Shown piece after piece: positions 36,479 to 45,485 of a DNA stretch of 50,817 bases (position 1 is its first letter; each line of letters opens with the position of its first letter). This DNA comes from CAYRFQ01 sp964423615 (GTDB lineage Bacteria; Planctomycetota; Planctomycetia; Gemmatales; Gemmataceae): contig CAYRFQ010000048.1 in assembly GCA_964423615.1 (NCBI GenBank), forward strand, positions 1 through 50,817, given 5' to 3'. The position numbers and the translations under genes are program-made. Under the pieces are notes generated by a model, which ran no database searches, was not told the DNA's origin, and worked only from the letters and a program-made list of their open reading frames with translations.

Positions 36479-37627
36479 ATGACCGAGACACCCAATCAAG
36501 ACCAACAACCCGAAACACCAACCCCGCCAGCCTCGTTGAGTGCCCCTTCGGAACCAGTTGAACCGCTTACCAGTGTCCACACGACGAACTTCCCGGACAT
36601 CCTCCGACAGTTGAACGTGTCACTGATAGTGACAACCTATCAGGCGGGCAAGGTGGTGTTCGTCCGACCCGAGGAAAGTCACCTAAACACGCATTTTCGA
36701 ACTTTCGACCGACCCATGGGATTGGCCTATCACAATGGTCACCTTGCATTGGGGTGCGGTGCCCAAATTTGGGAGTTTTACAACGTTCCGGCCGTTGGCC
36801 AGAAAGTCGAACCGGTCGGGACTCACGACGCGTGCTTTGTCCCGCGGCGGTCCCACGTCACCGGGGACATCGACATCCACGAGATGGTATTCGACGCCAA
36901 CGAGACCCTCTGGTTTGTGAACACGAGGTTTTCTTGTTTGTGTCATGTCGAACTCACGAGCAGCTTCGCGCCGGTTTGGCGTCCGCCGTTCGTCTCGGCG
37001 CTGGCTCCAGAGGATCGTTGCCACTTGAATGGTCTTGCTCTCGTTGATGGCCAACCCAAGTACCTGACGTGTCTTGGCAAGACCGACGAAGCAGGAGGTT
37101 GGCGAGCCAACAAAGCCAACGGCGGGCTATTACTCGACATGCAAACCAACGAGATTCTACTCGAAGGTTTGTCGATGCCGCATTCGCCCCGATGGTATCA
37201 GGGTAAGCTGTGGCTGCTCGAGAGCGGGGACGGGAGCATCGGGTGGGTCGACCTAGAGGGAAGGAAGTATCACAAAATCTGTGAGCTGCCCGGATTTACT
37301 AGAGGTATCGATTTTGTCGGACCTCTGGCATTCGTAGGGCTCTCGCAAGTTCGTGAAACAGCCATCTTCAGCGGGATTCCGATTACACAACGACTTACCG
37401 AACGGATCAGTGGTGTGTACGTGGTGAACATAGAGACGGGAGAACTGGTTGCATTTTTGAAGTTTACCGGGGGCGTCCAAGAGTTGTTTGCTGTACAGGT
37501 CTTACCAGGGATTCTGCGTCCGGAACTCCTTAACGAGTTCACCGATTTACTCAAACATGCGTATGTGCTCCCTGAACAAGTGATGGCCGAAGTCAGTCAC
37601 TCGACCAGCACGGACACCACGTCCTGA
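36479..37627 (+). CDS. TIGR03032 family protein
   Basis: 382 residues. Proline/glutamate-rich N-terminus (~1-30), then a beta-propeller-like domain with hallmark stretches of this family: 'FDRPMGLAYHNGHLALG', 'WRPPFVSALAPEDRCHLNGL', 'LSMPHSPRWYQGKLWLLESG', 'ELPGFTRGIDFVGPLAFVGL', 'VQELFAVQVLPGILRPELL'. Members are found beside TPR-glycosyltransferase genes, as here (39 bp upstream). Biochemical role is not known; surface glycan or adhesin assembly is inference. Start at 36479 because AAGGA lies eight bases upstream; a GTG at 36461 is less likely. No signal peptide. A nested hairpin follows the gene. Confidence 0.85.
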   Translation: MTETPNQDQQPETPTPPASLSAPSEPVEPLTSVHTTNFPDILRQLNVSLIVTTYQAGKVVFVRPEESHLNTHFRTFDRPMGLAYHNGHLALGCGAQIWEFYNVPAVGQKVEPVGTHDACFVPRRSHVTGDIDIHEMVFDANETLWFVNTRFSCLCHVELTSSFAPVWRPPFVSALAPEDRCHLNGLALVDGQPKYLTCLGKTDEAGGWRANKANGGLLLDMQTNEILLEGLSMPHSPRWYQGKLWLLESGDGSIGWVDLEGRKYHKICELPGFTRGIDFVGPLAFVGLSQVRETAIFSGIPITQRLTERISGVYVVNIETGELVAFLKFTGGVQELFAVQVLPGILRPELLNEFTDLLKHAYVLPEQVMAEVSHSTSTDTTS

Positions 37628-37691
37628 ATACAAGAGAGCGGCAGTTGAGAGTTATTGAAAGGTGCAAGGATGAAGCAGTAGGCATGGAGGC

Positions 37692-37732
37692 TGTGCCGTC
37701 TGCGGTTTTCTCAAAACCATGACAACGGCACA
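37692..37732 (+). terminator. Two-tier hairpin after the TIGR03032 gene
   Basis: Outer stem TGTGCCGT (37692-37699) / ACGGCACA (37725-37732) and inner stem GGTTTT (37704-37709) / AAAACC (37713-37718) with a 3-nt loop. Position 65 bp after the stop suggests termination; the two-tier form without a T-run is unusual. Confidence 0.5.
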
Positions 37733-38570
37733 CGGAGAACGAAAAGGAATGAAGGGCCGGTTTGATGGTGGACTCGGGGCGTTCTATTGGTTGATAGTCT
37801 GCCCACAATCTATTTTTCTTAAACGACTCCTTTTACCGCCTTACTCAACTGCCAAAAAGCATGCCACCGTGATCGTCCTTATAACCATCTCGAAGTAGTC
37901 ACTTTCCACGCGCGTGCGATGGAAATACTATCGGAACCAAGCCTTGCATTTTCACTTCTCTGCAACTTCCAACATATTTTGGGCTGGGGTCGTACACAAC
38001 CACTGCCTGAAAATCGGGAAGAAACAGCATAACCCTGCTAATCAAACGAATCCAAGCAAAAATCTCGCTTGGCCCATCTGTGAAAACCAATAAGCCTTCT
38101 GTTTCTGGAACAGACAGAAAATAGATGATATTCGATCTTCAGTAACCACAACGCTATGGATTGGTAAAAACCAATCAGTCGGCTTAATCACAACAGAAGG
38201 CAGAGTAACCTTAGTTGTGAATGTTGATACTGCTGGCTTTGTTGAAGTGATTGATAGAACACATTCAATGTCTCCATTGTTCCCATAAGGTTAAACTTCT
38301 TGGATTCCTAAAAGCAATAGTGTTAGATCGACCCAAGCAGAAGGTAGATTTTATTTCCTTGTGATTGTCGGCAGTTTGAGCTTTTTCGAGACGATTCACA
38401 GAACACATCCAGTTTTTGAAAGAACCTAACCAGATTCTACGTCTCAGTCTACCTTGTAGAAAGAAGAGACGATAAAGTGCATCCTGTTGTTTATGCTCGT
38501 GGCAAGGAATTTTGTTCTGGTACGGAGCCGAAGTAGTATTCTGATTTTCTCAAATGAAAGGTGCGTTCCA
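37733..38570. other. Gene-poor stretch upstream of second LEDR-motif protein
   Basis: About 840 bp. Only short open frames without ribosome binding sites. A hairpin GATTGGT/ACCAATC (38159-38175) is seen. Composition is more AT-rich than the flanking genes. Nothing else is supported. Confidence 0.4.
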
Positions 38571-39719
38571 ATGCGACAGGGTCAACTTACTAACTTAAAC
38601 TTTTTGGAACTTGAAGATCGTTTTTGTCCTTCATCGTTTAATCTGTTCAGCGATGGGTTGGGTAATGTTACAATCGCATCCGACACATCTGGAGCTATTT
38701 CTGTTGTTGCGTCGGCTCCGGGCTTGATCGACGTTTTTAGTAGTGTCCCGCCGGCCTCAGCGAATTTGGTGTTCGATGATCTGCCTGTGCTCGGTAATCT
38801 CACGCTCCGAACGGGAGGGTTGAATGACAACATTGCTGTGGTTTTAAACCCAGGGGCAAGCATTAACGGCGATTTAACAATTGATTCAGGAATTGGGACA
38901 GACAGTGTTCTTCTAGGTGGCGATGCGGGCAGCACGATTGGCGGTAACGTTTCGCTAAGAAATGCGAATACTGTCTCGGTTAGCGGAACTGGAGTCTTTT
39001 CGATTGGTGGTTCGATTCTTGTGAATTCGTTCCAAGAAAACGATAACTCCTCATTTACTTTAAGCAATGTCTTCGTTGGGCGTGATGTCTCTGTTCAAAC
39101 GGGGAACGGTGGCGACATCGTCATGCTTTCCGGTTCGGTCATTGGTGGTAGCGCGTCGGCCTTCCTTGGAAATGCTTTGACCTCACAAAGTTTCATGCTC
39201 GATGGTTCGTCGGTGGGCGGTCGTCTGAGCGTATTGACTGGTAACGGGGATGCTGATGCCATCACTTTGACAGCTGCTTCGGTTGGTGGTCCCGCGTACG
39301 TCAACATGTTCAATGGTTTTGGGACGAATCAATTTAGCTTCGACGCCGATAGTAGCATCGGTGGTAGTTTGGTCCTTCTAGGCGGCAGTGGGACCGACCA
39401 GGTCAACACGTTCGAAGGCATCCTGGCAGGGAATTTTTACGCGAACCTAGGCGGTGGGCAAAACGACCTCGATTTCACCGGTTCGTCCCTTTTTGGAACA
39501 TCCATCAGCTACTTTGGTGGCGCAGGGGACGACGGGATTCTTTTCGAACCGGCTACAATTTCCCAGGCCAGGTTGTTCGCAAGTTTGGGTGCCGGCGCAG
39601 ACTCGGTCGCGCTGAATACGAGTGGGTTGCAGGGCCTCTTCTTGGACTTTGGTGCAGGTTCGGACACATTCACCCAAACGGTTCCTTTGCCATTGTTTGC
39701 CGTGGTCTTCAATGTCTAA
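38571..39719 (+). CDS. LEDR-motif secreted protein with glycine-rich beta repeats
   Basis: 382 residues from ATG 38571. Residues 11-21 (FLELEDRFCPS) match the same N-terminal motif as in the giant protein at 2088 (LLELLEDRTAPA), implying shared export or surface sorting. The remainder is a series of ~30-residue beta units with 'GG' turns and aspartate/asparagine ('VIGGSASAFLGNALTSQSFM', 'GSSVGGRLSVLTGNGDADAI', 'GSLVLLGGSGTDQVN', 'GAGADSVALNTSG'), probably a right-handed beta-helix or RTX-like solenoid. No enzymatic motif. Isolated between two long gene-poor stretches, with base composition richer in AT than the neighbouring sulfatase. Function unknown; surface structure is inference. Confidence 0.75.
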   Translation: MRQGQLTNLNFLELEDRFCPSSFNLFSDGLGNVTIASDTSGAISVVASAPGLIDVFSSVPPASANLVFDDLPVLGNLTLRTGGLNDNIAVVLNPGASINGDLTIDSGIGTDSVLLGGDAGSTIGGNVSLRNANTVSVSGTGVFSIGGSILVNSFQENDNSSFTLSNVFVGRDVSVQTGNGGDIVMLSGSVIGGSASAFLGNALTSQSFMLDGSSVGGRLSVLTGNGDADAITLTAASVGGPAYVNMFNGFGTNQFSFDADSSIGGSLVLLGGSGTDQVNTFEGILAGNFYANLGGGQNDLDFTGSSLFGTSISYFGGAGDDGILFEPATISQARLFASLGAGADSVALNTSGLQGLFLDFGAGSDTFTQTVPLPLFAVVFNV

Positions 39720-40878
39720 GGACGAGACTTTCATCAGTGAGGCTCGTCTTCATACTTTTTTTCAACCAGACGCTATCTGTGTCCCAAAGTGCATCAGAAA
39801 AAAATGGCTGGCAAGTGGCTGAGCAGCCCTCATCACTTTTCTGACGTCACTTCAATTGCTCTGTGGTCAAAACTGGCTTGGATTTCAGACGTATTGGCTT
39901 TCGGCCCCTCGCCCAACAGCTGAGAGGGCCTCTTGTGTGCTAAAACCAGAGCCCGATGGTCTCGGTTCGCGAAGCTGTAATTTGTGGCGGGACTTCAAGC
40001 TGCTGCTCGTTCTCTTCGAGACTGCGGGCGTTCGCAAACTGCTCTGGCCTCCACGATTCGGTGGCGAGCGAAGGTCCTCGGACCATGACAACAGTCGTGT
40101 CAAAGTACTTATGACGACACTACGGAGAGTCGAAGTTCATTGACACTTCAAGTTTGAAACCATTTCTCGCGGTAATTCTCACAATGCAGTTGCGTTGACA
40201 TCAGTGCTATTCACACATCCTCATCCTGGGATGAGGGAGAAGACAGAATCAACAGGAGTTTGATCTCGCGAGCCTGTGTTCGATTCTAATAATTACTTCT
40301 CTCTCATCCTGAGTTTCTGAACCCGTTGTCGTATTCTGATGGTTGCCACTCAATTTAAGGGTAGCTGGTTGTTGTTCGGTTCGTCTAATACAAGCCGGTA
40401 ACGCCAACCAAGTATTCTCACACCAACCCGAAACGTAATGGAGACAACAGAATCAATGACCAAAACGGCATTAAGCTGCTGCAATCGAAAAGACTACCCG
40501 CCACACCGAATCATTCCCTCAGCGCGAACTCCAAAGGCGTAAGCGAGTGTGTACCTTGTTTAGTCTTCACTGATACTCGAGGTCAATGTAAGCATCCCTC
40601 GCTAACGATTTGGGGTGTGAGAAAATCCGTCGACTTTTTCAACACCTTCCGTTCTGGTCGACTTGTGGTACGTGTTATTGACTAGTACTTTGGTTTGTTT
40701 GGATCTGGTCAAAACCGTTTTTCAGTCCTGTACAACAATCTAGGGCTATCGTTCATTCGGAACATTCCTCCGAGGCATGAAATGAAGAAAATGTGATGGC
40801 TTGGGACGACCACTTTGGTCCACAATAGTACGGACAACTGGATTGGCATCCACAAAACGACTCATCGGGAGAATGAGA
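39720..40878. other. 1.16-kb gene-poor stretch
   Basis: No supported gene on either strand. Contains a small palindrome CCTCATCC/GGATGAGG (40219-40236) and long pyrimidine-rich segments. May be decayed sequence; the last part must carry the sulfatase promoter. Confidence 0.4.
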
Positions 40879-42630
40879 ATGATCGATTGGAATTGTGTGA
40901 GACGAATTCCTCGGAATTACCGTGAAGTATTACGTTTGGTAGTAGTGCTAGGTCTGGTCTGTTGGCTTGGAGGGTTCGGGTACGGAGCGGAGAAGACTCG
41001 TCCCAATATCGTCCTAATCATGACCGACGATCAAGGCTACGGCGACCTTCACTGTCACGGGAACAAGATCCTGAAGACGCCAAACTTGGATAAGTTCTAC
41101 CGCCAAAGCATCCGGCTCACGAACTTCCACGTCGACCCAACGTGTTCGCCGACTCGGTCGGCACTCATGACAGGTCGATATTCGGCACGAGTGGGAGTCT
41201 GGCACACGATCATGGGTCGATCATTACTGCGGCAAGGTGAAGTAACGCTTGCCGAGATTCTACGGGAAGCGGGGTACGCCACTGGAATTTTTGGGAAGTG
41301 GCATCTTGGCGACAATTATCCTTGTCGGCCTCAAGATCGCGGGTTCGAAGAGGTTTTCGTGCATGGGGGCGGTGGGGTTGGTCAGACACCTGACTACTGG
41401 GGCAATAACTACTTCGATGATACCTATTGGCATAACGGCAAGACGAAGAAAGTCGAAGGGTATTGCACGGATGTTTGGTTTGACGCGGCCATGAAGTTCA
41501 TGCGTAAAAGTAAAGAGCGACCTTTCTTTTGCTACATCCCGACGAACGCGGCCCATGGCCCTTATATCGTCGGCGAAAAATATCGCAACATGTATGTGGG
41601 AAAACCGGGTGTTCGCAATCCCAACTTCTATGGGATGATTACCAACATCGATGAGAACGTGGGCCGACTCCTGCAGTTCCTTGAGGAGCAGAAAATGGCG
41701 GAGAACACGATCGTCATCTTCATGACAGACAACGGCAGCGCTGTGGGTGGATACAACTGCGGCATGAAAGGTTATAAGGGAAGTGAGTACGAAGGTGGAC
41801 ATCGTGTTCCCTGTTTCATTCGCTGGCCACAAGGTAAACTTGGTGGTGGAAGAGATATTGATCGATTGACGGCCCACTTAGACTTGTTGCCTACGTTGTT
41901 GGAATTGTGTGCAGTTAAGACTCCACAAAAACGTAGATTCGACGGCACAAGTCTCGTTCCTCTTCTCAAAGGAAAGGATCGTAACTGGCCAAGTCGGACT
42001 TTGATTGTGGAGTCTCAGCGAATCGAGCGCCCCAAAAAGTGGCGTAAAAGTGCAGTCATGACGGATCGGTGGCGATTGGTCAACCGTACGGAGCTTTATG
42101 ACATCAAAGCCGATCCTGGACAGAAGAAAAACGTAGCTGATGACAATCCAGCGATCGTAAAACGTTTGACCGCAGCCTACGAATCCTGGTGGAAAGACAT
42201 TTCACCGAGTCATAAAAAAAATACGTGGATAGTTCTCGGTTCGAGTAAGGAAAATCCTTCCCGGCTGACTTGTCACGATTGGCATGGGAACCAAGTCCCC
42301 TGGAACCAAAGACACATCCAGAAGGGACAGACAGCGAATGGATATTGGACCGTTGAATTTGCCAAGGCGGGGACATATGAGTTTGAACTCCGCCGATGGC
42401 CTCGAAGCCTTAACAAAGCCATCAACGACGGAAAGGGCCCCAAGGCGACAGCAGCCAAAATTAAAATTGGCGATCAAGAATCGACAGCGAACTTTGCTCC
42501 GGATTCGCTTAACTCAGCTTTTCGAATGAAAGTCGATGCAGGGCGAACGCGGTTGCAAACGTGGTTTGTCGGTCCCAACGGTAGAGGACGTGGGGCTTAT
42601 TATGTTTATGTACAGCGAATCGAGAAGTAG
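40879..42630 (+). CDS. Secreted sulfatase with additional C-terminal beta domain
   Basis: 583 residues. Start ATG 40879 with GGGAG upstream; signal peptide core 'LRLVVVLGLVCWLGGFG', cut near residue 37. Catalytic set complete: D50-D51 in 'MTDDQGYGDL', formylglycine cysteine C89 in C-S-P-T-R93, 'GKWHLGDNYP', 'MTDNGSAVGG'. Residues ~470-583 after the sulfatase fold form an extra domain ('GYWTVEFAKAGTYEFELRRW', 'AGRTRLQTWFVGPNGRGRGA') that looks like a beta-sandwich, possibly substrate- or carbohydrate-binding. Hydrolyses sulfate esters outside the cytoplasm; substrate unknown. It differs from the sulfatase at 11754 in the tail and active-site surroundings, so the two probably act on different substrates. 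Confidence 0.92.
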   Translation: MIDWNCVRRIPRNYREVLRLVVVLGLVCWLGGFGYGAEKTRPNIVLIMTDDQGYGDLHCHGNKILKTPNLDKFYRQSIRLTNFHVDPTCSPTRSALMTGRYSARVGVWHTIMGRSLLRQGEVTLAEILREAGYATGIFGKWHLGDNYPCRPQDRGFEEVFVHGGGGVGQTPDYWGNNYFDDTYWHNGKTKKVEGYCTDVWFDAAMKFMRKSKERPFFCYIPTNAAHGPYIVGEKYRNMYVGKPGVRNPNFYGMITNIDENVGRLLQFLEEQKMAENTIVIFMTDNGSAVGGYNCGMKGYKGSEYEGGHRVPCFIRWPQGKLGGGRDIDRLTAHLDLLPTLLELCAVKTPQKRRFDGTSLVPLLKGKDRNWPSRTLIVESQRIERPKKWRKSAVMTDRWRLVNRTELYDIKADPGQKKNVADDNPAIVKRLTAAYESWWKDISPSHKKNTWIVLGSSKENPSRLTCHDWHGNQVPWNQRHIQKGQTANGYWTVEFAKAGTYEFELRRWPRSLNKAINDGKGPKATAAKIKIGDQESTANFAPDSLNSAFRMKVDAGRTRLQTWFVGPNGRGRGAYYVYVQRIEK

Positions 42631-42772
42631 AGTTTGGGATCGGTAAGGCTACTTGTTCCTGGTCTGCAACACGAGTCCGAAGGTTTAGTCTAAGCTGTTG
42701 CGACCAGTGCAAATGTGGGCACTTATTTATTAAAACGCGAAATCGCTTGCTGTTCGTTTTGGTTATTTTGCC

Positions 42773-42800
42773 GGGTGTGACAAACAAGGTCACACCCTTT
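42773..42800. terminator. Hairpin terminator between sulfatase and convergent hydrolase gene
   Basis: GGGTGTGAC (42773-42781) pairs perfectly with GTCACACCC (42789-42797), 7-nt loop, followed by TTTA. Suits termination of the rightward sulfatase transcript and possibly the convergent gene. Confidence 0.75.
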
Positions 42801-42844
42801 AGGGCTCTACCTCGTTTGACATCTATTCGCGAAGCGCTATTGTA

Positions 42845-43624
42845 TCAGTCCAAGACTGGGAAATGCGATGGCTGCAACCACTTGGCAACTTCACTTGCGA
42901 GAAAACCGGGCATTACGGCACCTATGTGATTCCCATAATGCCCATGCCAAATCATGTCGGGGTTCCACGGAATTTGGACAAGGCGCTGACGGTACAACAA
43001 TTCGTCCTGGTTGGGGAGGTTTGGTGGTCGGATGAATCCGCTGTACCCGGCGCTAGCTTCGTAGTACCTATCTACAGTACCGAAGTTCATTGTTCCGAGA
43101 TACAAAATAAGATGGTCGTGCGAGGAGTAATAAGAGATGATTCCACCTCGACTAGCCCGCAGCGCGCCTCTCAAATCTCGGCGTGGCGACAGGGCTGACG
43201 CCAGCAACACAATTCTATCGATGGTATTTGGTGGTAGCAGCTCCGCCGCTCGAATGGCCAATCCGGTCCCACCACTATGTGCCACGAAATAGATCGGTCG
43301 ATTTGGGGTTTTTCGCCGGATAGCCAGGATCGTTCGGGCGAGTTGCTGTGATTGTTTTTCGAGGTGGCGAAAATCCTGAAGATCCATGAGAAAACAACCT
43401 GGGCCGTGACTCCAGCGAAACTGGCGAATTTCATGGGGTAAGCCAGCTTGCCATTTAAGCCCGACCTTTCCTGAAACGTGCAGGAGATCAAGCCCTCCGA
43501 CTCCTTCCAACAAGAACACAATGCCTTCTTGTTTCTCGGGTGGTTGACACCGCGCTGGTTGAGACACAGAGAACAAGGAGATATGCACCCCGGCCACCAA
43601 GGCTAAGAAGATGCAACACTTCAT
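42845..43624 (-). CDS. Secreted alpha/beta-hydrolase (lipase/esterase-like)
   Basis: 259 residues. N-terminal signal peptide (~1-26). Nucleophile elbow 'AHSGGTG' places S117; candidate acid D170 in 'YYSSHDHLILYLG' and H233 in 'HGHYGNHIGAV' complete a plausible triad. The sequence between nucleophile and acid ('RIVLLASALSPRRDL') is typical of the fold. Substrate unknown. Strong GGAGGGGGG upstream of the ATG. Convergent with the sulfatase and separated from it by a terminator; no evident operon partner to the right, where 1.2 kb is gene-poor. Confidence 0.85.
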   Translation of the reverse strand: MKCCIFLALVAGVHISLFSVSQPARCQPPEKQEGIVFLLEGVGGLDLLHVSGKVGLKWQAGLPHEIRQFRWSHGPGCFLMDLQDFRHLEKQSQQLARTILAIRRKTPNRPIYFVAHSGGTGLAIRAAELLPPNTIDRIVLLASALSPRRDLRGALRASRGGIISYYSSHDHLILYLGTMNFGTVDRYYEASAGYSGFIRPPNLPNQDELLYRQRLVQIPWNPDMIWHGHYGNHIGAVMPGFLASEVAKWLQPSHFPVLD

Positions 43625-44817
43625 CGAGTTCCCCCCTCCGAAAGGCAGTATCGCTCGTAAAAACTCACCAGTGGTATACCATGTCGTTGTAAAATTTCTA
43701 GATCGTTCCTGCTCGATGAAATCCGTTCTATCCTAGAGGAAACGTAGTGGACGAGTTCCTGGTGGGAAGTGCCAGACCATTTCCGATATGGCGAGGTTAG
43801 AGTCCTGGTACGTTGTGCCGCGAGTGGAAAACCGATGGAAGGAATCCTTGTGCGGGTCGCCGCCTCACACGAGCCAAGGAATGTTGAGCGAACAAATGGT
43901 TGGGTAACATTCCGTTACTACAAGATCTCAAGACGAACTGCCTCGCCTTTACTGGCCTGATCGTTGGGGTTGCTCGTAGCCTGGTGCTCGCTTGTGTCCG
44001 AAGGTGTAGGTGAATGTGTCTTTTCCTCGAGGTCGTGGCCGAACGGCATTGCCTTGGATACATCGGTCGATCCAAAGTGGACCCACCTCGATTCGGCATC
44101 ACGCAAGTTTCTCGGTAGCTCCTGGGGAGTACAACGGCAGAAGAGTTGCAGAACACAAGCATTCCGTTGGTCTCGAGTTAGTAATTCAGTCTCAGTTGCA
44201 GGGATACGATCGAGTTTCAGCCACACGTGTGTATTCCATGCTATAGTTTTCAAAAAGAACAAGCAGATGCTGCAGGTCCAAACCGGTCTCAGTAGACTTA
44301 CGATAAAAACTATCTTTGATCTTGCGAAATTTCTTGCGTCGAGTTCTACTATAAACAGATCATTCCTGCACTCTGACTTCGATCATTCTGGTTCGGTTTG
44401 TAGAACGTTACGAAAATGCATCTAACCGACGCCCACTCGATGGATAGGACTTTGACATAATCGATTCCTTCCTTGGAATATCGGAGACAAAGTCCCTCGA
44501 CGTCAACATCGGCTCGCCCGACACGAGCAAGCTTGCAATGAGCCCAAGTTTTGCTGCCTACCTAAATAGCAACGCCGCAATCATCATTCGGACCAAAAGG
44601 TCGGCGTTTCGTTGAATGGATTCGTAGATAACCTGCTTTTTTTGTGTCACAGATTCCGATTGCGAACCTGCGTCGCCTTTTGTATGTAGTGCCTCATTTC
44701 GGCGACGGTTGTACTGAGTTCGCTAGCCGGTCGGGCAGCGATCATCGTCCGTAGTTCCCAATTTGAGGATCCGTAATTTCGTCATGCAGTGATATTTTAC
44801 GTCTTGGGGGATGCCTT
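43625..44817. other. 1.2-kb gene-poor stretch with a possible decayed carboxypeptidase-regulatory-like fragment
   Basis: On the + strand at about 43790-43925 the frame reads 'GEVRVLVRCAASGKPMEGIL' and shortly after 'NGWVTFRYY', reminiscent of a carboxypeptidase-regulatory-like beta domain, but without start site or continuation. The rest contains open frames on both strands that lack support. Best read as decayed sequence. Confidence 0.3.
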
Positions 44818-45258
44818 ATGAACCTGAACACGACGCATTGTTACAAGTACCCAGCCTGTTCGGCCGAAACAGGGCATGGGCCTCGATTCTGTTGGAGTTG
44901 CGACAAAATCCAACGCAAGGACAACAAGAACTATGCTTTCTTCATGGAAACGATTGAGAGAAGGATCTCGGATCTGGAAAGCCGAAAGCGGCGTCGAAGT
45001 TCGACCCATCACCACATTAAGGAAATGCACGAGGCGATTCTGTCGCTGTGGAATCCTTTCTCAATGAGGAAATTCTATCGAGGGTTGATGTACTGGTTGG
45101 TAGCTCACGGTTGCACAATTGTGGATGCCGACTTCAAAGCCAAGAGCACTATCGGGTATGTCCTTGAGCAAGAACACTCTTCGTTTTTCCGTACCATACT
45201 TTGGAGTCTGTCCATCGGCCTCAACACTCACGTCCATAACGAACAAGCTTATGCGTGA
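44818..45258 (+). CDS. Hypothetical protein with N-terminal cysteine cluster
   Basis: 146 residues. GGGGG seven to eight bases before the ATG. Cysteines at positions 8, 14, 25 and 28 ('CYKYPACSAETGHGPRFCWSCDK') could bind zinc. A basic helix follows ('ERRISDLESRKRRRSSTHHH'), then a more hydrophobic C-terminal part ('FYRGLMYWLVAHG', 'FFRTILWSLSIGLN'). No family recognised. It is isolated in a gene-poor area, and codon use is less biased than in neighbouring genes, so it may be a transferred or decaying gene, or spurious. A nested hairpin follows ~100 bp after the stop. Confidence 0.4.
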   Translation: MNLNTTHCYKYPACSAETGHGPRFCWSCDKIQRKDNKNYAFFMETIERRISDLESRKRRRSSTHHHIKEMHEAILSLWNPFSMRKFYRGLMYWLVAHGCTIVDADFKAKSTIGYVLEQEHSSFFRTILWSLSIGLNTHVHNEQAYA

Positions 45259-45355
45259 TGTCTCCAAGGCCTGAGGGACTGGAACGGAAGCTACTTTGCG
45301 AAATAGCGTTTGCCGGAAAGAGGTAGCGGAACGAGGTAGCGGCGACATAGTTTCG

Positions 45356-45411
45356 GACGTCAGGAGTAATGTGCAAAGATCAGAGAGTTTTTGCAGATCA
45401 CTCCTGACGTC
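45356..45411. terminator. Nested hairpin between convergent genes
   Basis: GACGTCAGGAGT (45356-45367) pairs perfectly with ACTCCTGACGTC (45400-45411), and inside it TGCAAA (45372-45377) pairs with TTTGCA (45390-45395). Lies between the + strand hypothetical gene and the convergent voltage-sensor-like gene; likely bidirectional terminator. Confidence 0.65.
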
Positions 45412-45485
45412 TGGACACTGAGTTCACGCGAGTGAGAACCGACAGACTGGGTTTACCTTTTTCCATTTCCTTTTTCTTTCACCTA

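Noticed and set aside
40219..40330. tRNA-like TTCGATTC context and palindrome
   Set aside because: No acceptor stem or anticodon arm can be formed around it.
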